Source of the DNA: Desulfuromonadales bacterium
GTDB lineage: Bacteria; Desulfobacterota; Desulfuromonadia; Desulfuromonadales; JAGXHI01
DNA: 56,277 bases
NCBI GenBank assembly: GCA_024636295.1
Contig: JAGXHI010000064.1
Coordinates: 1 to 56,277, forward strand
Reading direction: 5' to 3'
Position 1 is the first letter of the stretch. Each line of letters starts with the position of its first letter. Shown here piece by piece: positions 55,586 to 56,277 of the stretch. Below the pieces are notes generated by a model. That model made no database searches. It saw only the letters and a program-made list of their open reading frames with translations, and had not been told where the DNA came from. Position numbers and translations under genes: made by a program.

Positions 55586-56113
55586 TTATCCACCGACCAG
55601 AGTTTCGATCTGCTTCAGGGAATTTACCGAGGACCAGTCACGAGCGCCGATGATCCGCTCCACGAGCTTCCCCTCCTTGTCAATGAGAAAGGTTTCGGGA
55701 AATCGAAAGACTCCGTAAAGATCCTGAACTTCGGCCCTGGAGTCCAGAAGCACTTTGAAGGAATACGGATTCTTTTCCAGAAAAGTTTCCACACTGTCCC
55801 GGTACTCGTCTGTATTCACCGTCAGCATGATGAAATTCCTTTTTCCAAATACCTCGTGCAGGCGTTCCATCGATGGCATTTCCTCCCTACAGGGCGGACA
55901 CCAGGTAGCCCAGAAATTCAGGAAAACCACTTTTCCCCTGTAATCGGAGAGGCGGACGGAATTTCCCTGCATGTCCTCAAGTGCAAAGTCGGGGGCTTCA
56001 GCTCCTTTTTCCACTCCAGGGGAGGGAGGAAGATCCGGACGCTCGGCGCCGGAGAAAGCGGGAAGAGTTGAAAACAAAGTGAAAAGAACGGCGAAAGCCA
56101 GAATGTTCTTCAT
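55586..56113 (-). CDS. TlpA/ResA-type periplasmic thioredoxin
   Basis: 175 residues. A signal peptide (LAFAVLFTLFSTLPAFSGAE) precedes a thioredoxin fold: APDFALEDMQGNSVRLSDYR, VVFLNFWATWCPPCREEMPS with C72 and C75, and FRFPETFLIDKEGKLVERII, which contains the cis-proline. It reduces disulfides in the periplasm, for example in apocytochrome c. It is reduced by CcdA, with which it forms an operon. Confidence 0.94.
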   Translation of the reverse strand: MKNILAFAVLFTLFSTLPAFSGAERPDLPPSPGVEKGAEAPDFALEDMQGNSVRLSDYRGKVVFLNFWATWCPPCREEMPSMERLHEVFGKRNFIMLTVNTDEYRDSVETFLEKNPYSFKVLLDSRAEVQDLYGVFRFPETFLIDKEGKLVERIIGARDWSSVNSLKQIETLVGG

Positions 56114-56131
56114 GGAAACAACATCTTTCTT

Positions 56132-56277
56132 CTAAATAGTTTTCGTCCGGAAACGGCCCTTTTCCGCAATCTCTGCGTCAATCCGCGGATTTGATTGTGC
56201 GGCGTAAAGTACTACGCCTCCGCTCAAATCCTTGATTTCCTTGATTTTGCTAAAAATTGCTCGTTTCCAGATCGAAA
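56132..56277 (-). other. edge region: open frame entering the window and repeat-like palindromes
   Basis: On the minus strand a frame is open from the right edge to a stop at 56132-56134, reading AIFSKIKEIKDLSGGVVLYA and ending EKGRFRTKTI, 47 residues, 18 bases before tlpA. It could be the end of a gene beyond the window. The same DNA contains a perfect palindrome AATCCGCGGATT (56180-56191) and GGCGTA-N6-TACGCC (56201-56218), which look more like an intergenic repeat. I cannot decide between the two. Confidence 0.3.

Overview
The window is a gene-dense bacterial chromosome segment of GC-rich DNA. It most resembles the Desulfuromonadales/Geobacterales branch of the former Deltaproteobacteria. 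This is inferred from gene order and families: kdsB-pyrG-kdsA-kdsD-kdsC-lptC-lptA-lptB-rpoN-hpf-ptsN-hprK-rapZ-PTS-metK, an Elp3-like radical SAM gene between era and rnc, and a TatD/radical-SAM fusion. No rRNA, tRNA, CRISPR array, insertion sequence or phage gene was recognised.

Layout. (1) 1-5837, minus: a chemosensory operon (DUF4388 protein, response regulator, CheA, ExeA-like AAA ATPase, long CheW, second CheY-like regulator, second CheW cut by the left edge). (2) 5972-9953, minus: der, era, Elp3-like radical SAM protein, rnc. (3) 10113-15922, plus: tmk, holB, ricT, metG and a TatD-radical SAM fusion, starting at a strong sigma-70 promoter between rnc and tmk. (4) 15926-20893, minus: PAP2 phosphatase, ahcY, a glycine-zipper lipoprotein, a frameshifted glycosyltransferase and a nitronate monooxygenase-like protein. 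(5) 21221-22723, plus: an acyl-CoA ligase. (6) 22860-29196, minus: livH-livM-livG-livF-livK followed by an SDR and a NeuD-like acyltransferase. (7) 29921-46787, minus: metK, then one nearly unbroken run from kdsB down to ptsI. That run joins Kdo/LPS synthesis and export, CTP synthase, sigma-54, ribosome hibernation factor, EIIA-Ntr, HPr kinase, RapZ and a full mannose-class PTS. (8) 47043-50725, minus: a six-gene unit coding for a heavy-metal-domain protein, a DUF2318 protein, a MacB/FtsX-type permease and its ATPase, and two small zinc-ribbon membrane proteins. (9) 51345-56113, minus: a DtxR-FeoA regulator, a Cys-rich microprotein, FeoB, a 48-codon ORF whose start lies in a near-perfect Fur box, Fur, CcdA and a TlpA/ResA-type thioredoxin.

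How the genes work together. Region 7 ties outer-membrane LPS assembly to the phosphotransfer regulators (EI, HPr, HprK, PtsN, RapZ) and sigma-54. Regions 8 and 9 look like a metal and redox island: ferrous iron uptake (FeoB), two iron-sensing regulators (Fur and DtxR-FeoA), a DUF2318/ABC module of the kind found beside FTR1/P19 ferric-iron systems, and periplasmic thiol-redox supply (CcdA and TlpA). The most promising under-described parts are the six-gene module at 47043-50725, and the Fur-box ORF with the small Cys-rich protein flanking feoB.

Where several start codons were possible I chose by Shine-Dalgarno match and family length. Many starts are GTG or TTG, and the text says so. Decayed genes: one glycosyltransferase with a frameshift at a G6 run, and one outer-membrane beta-barrel remnant.
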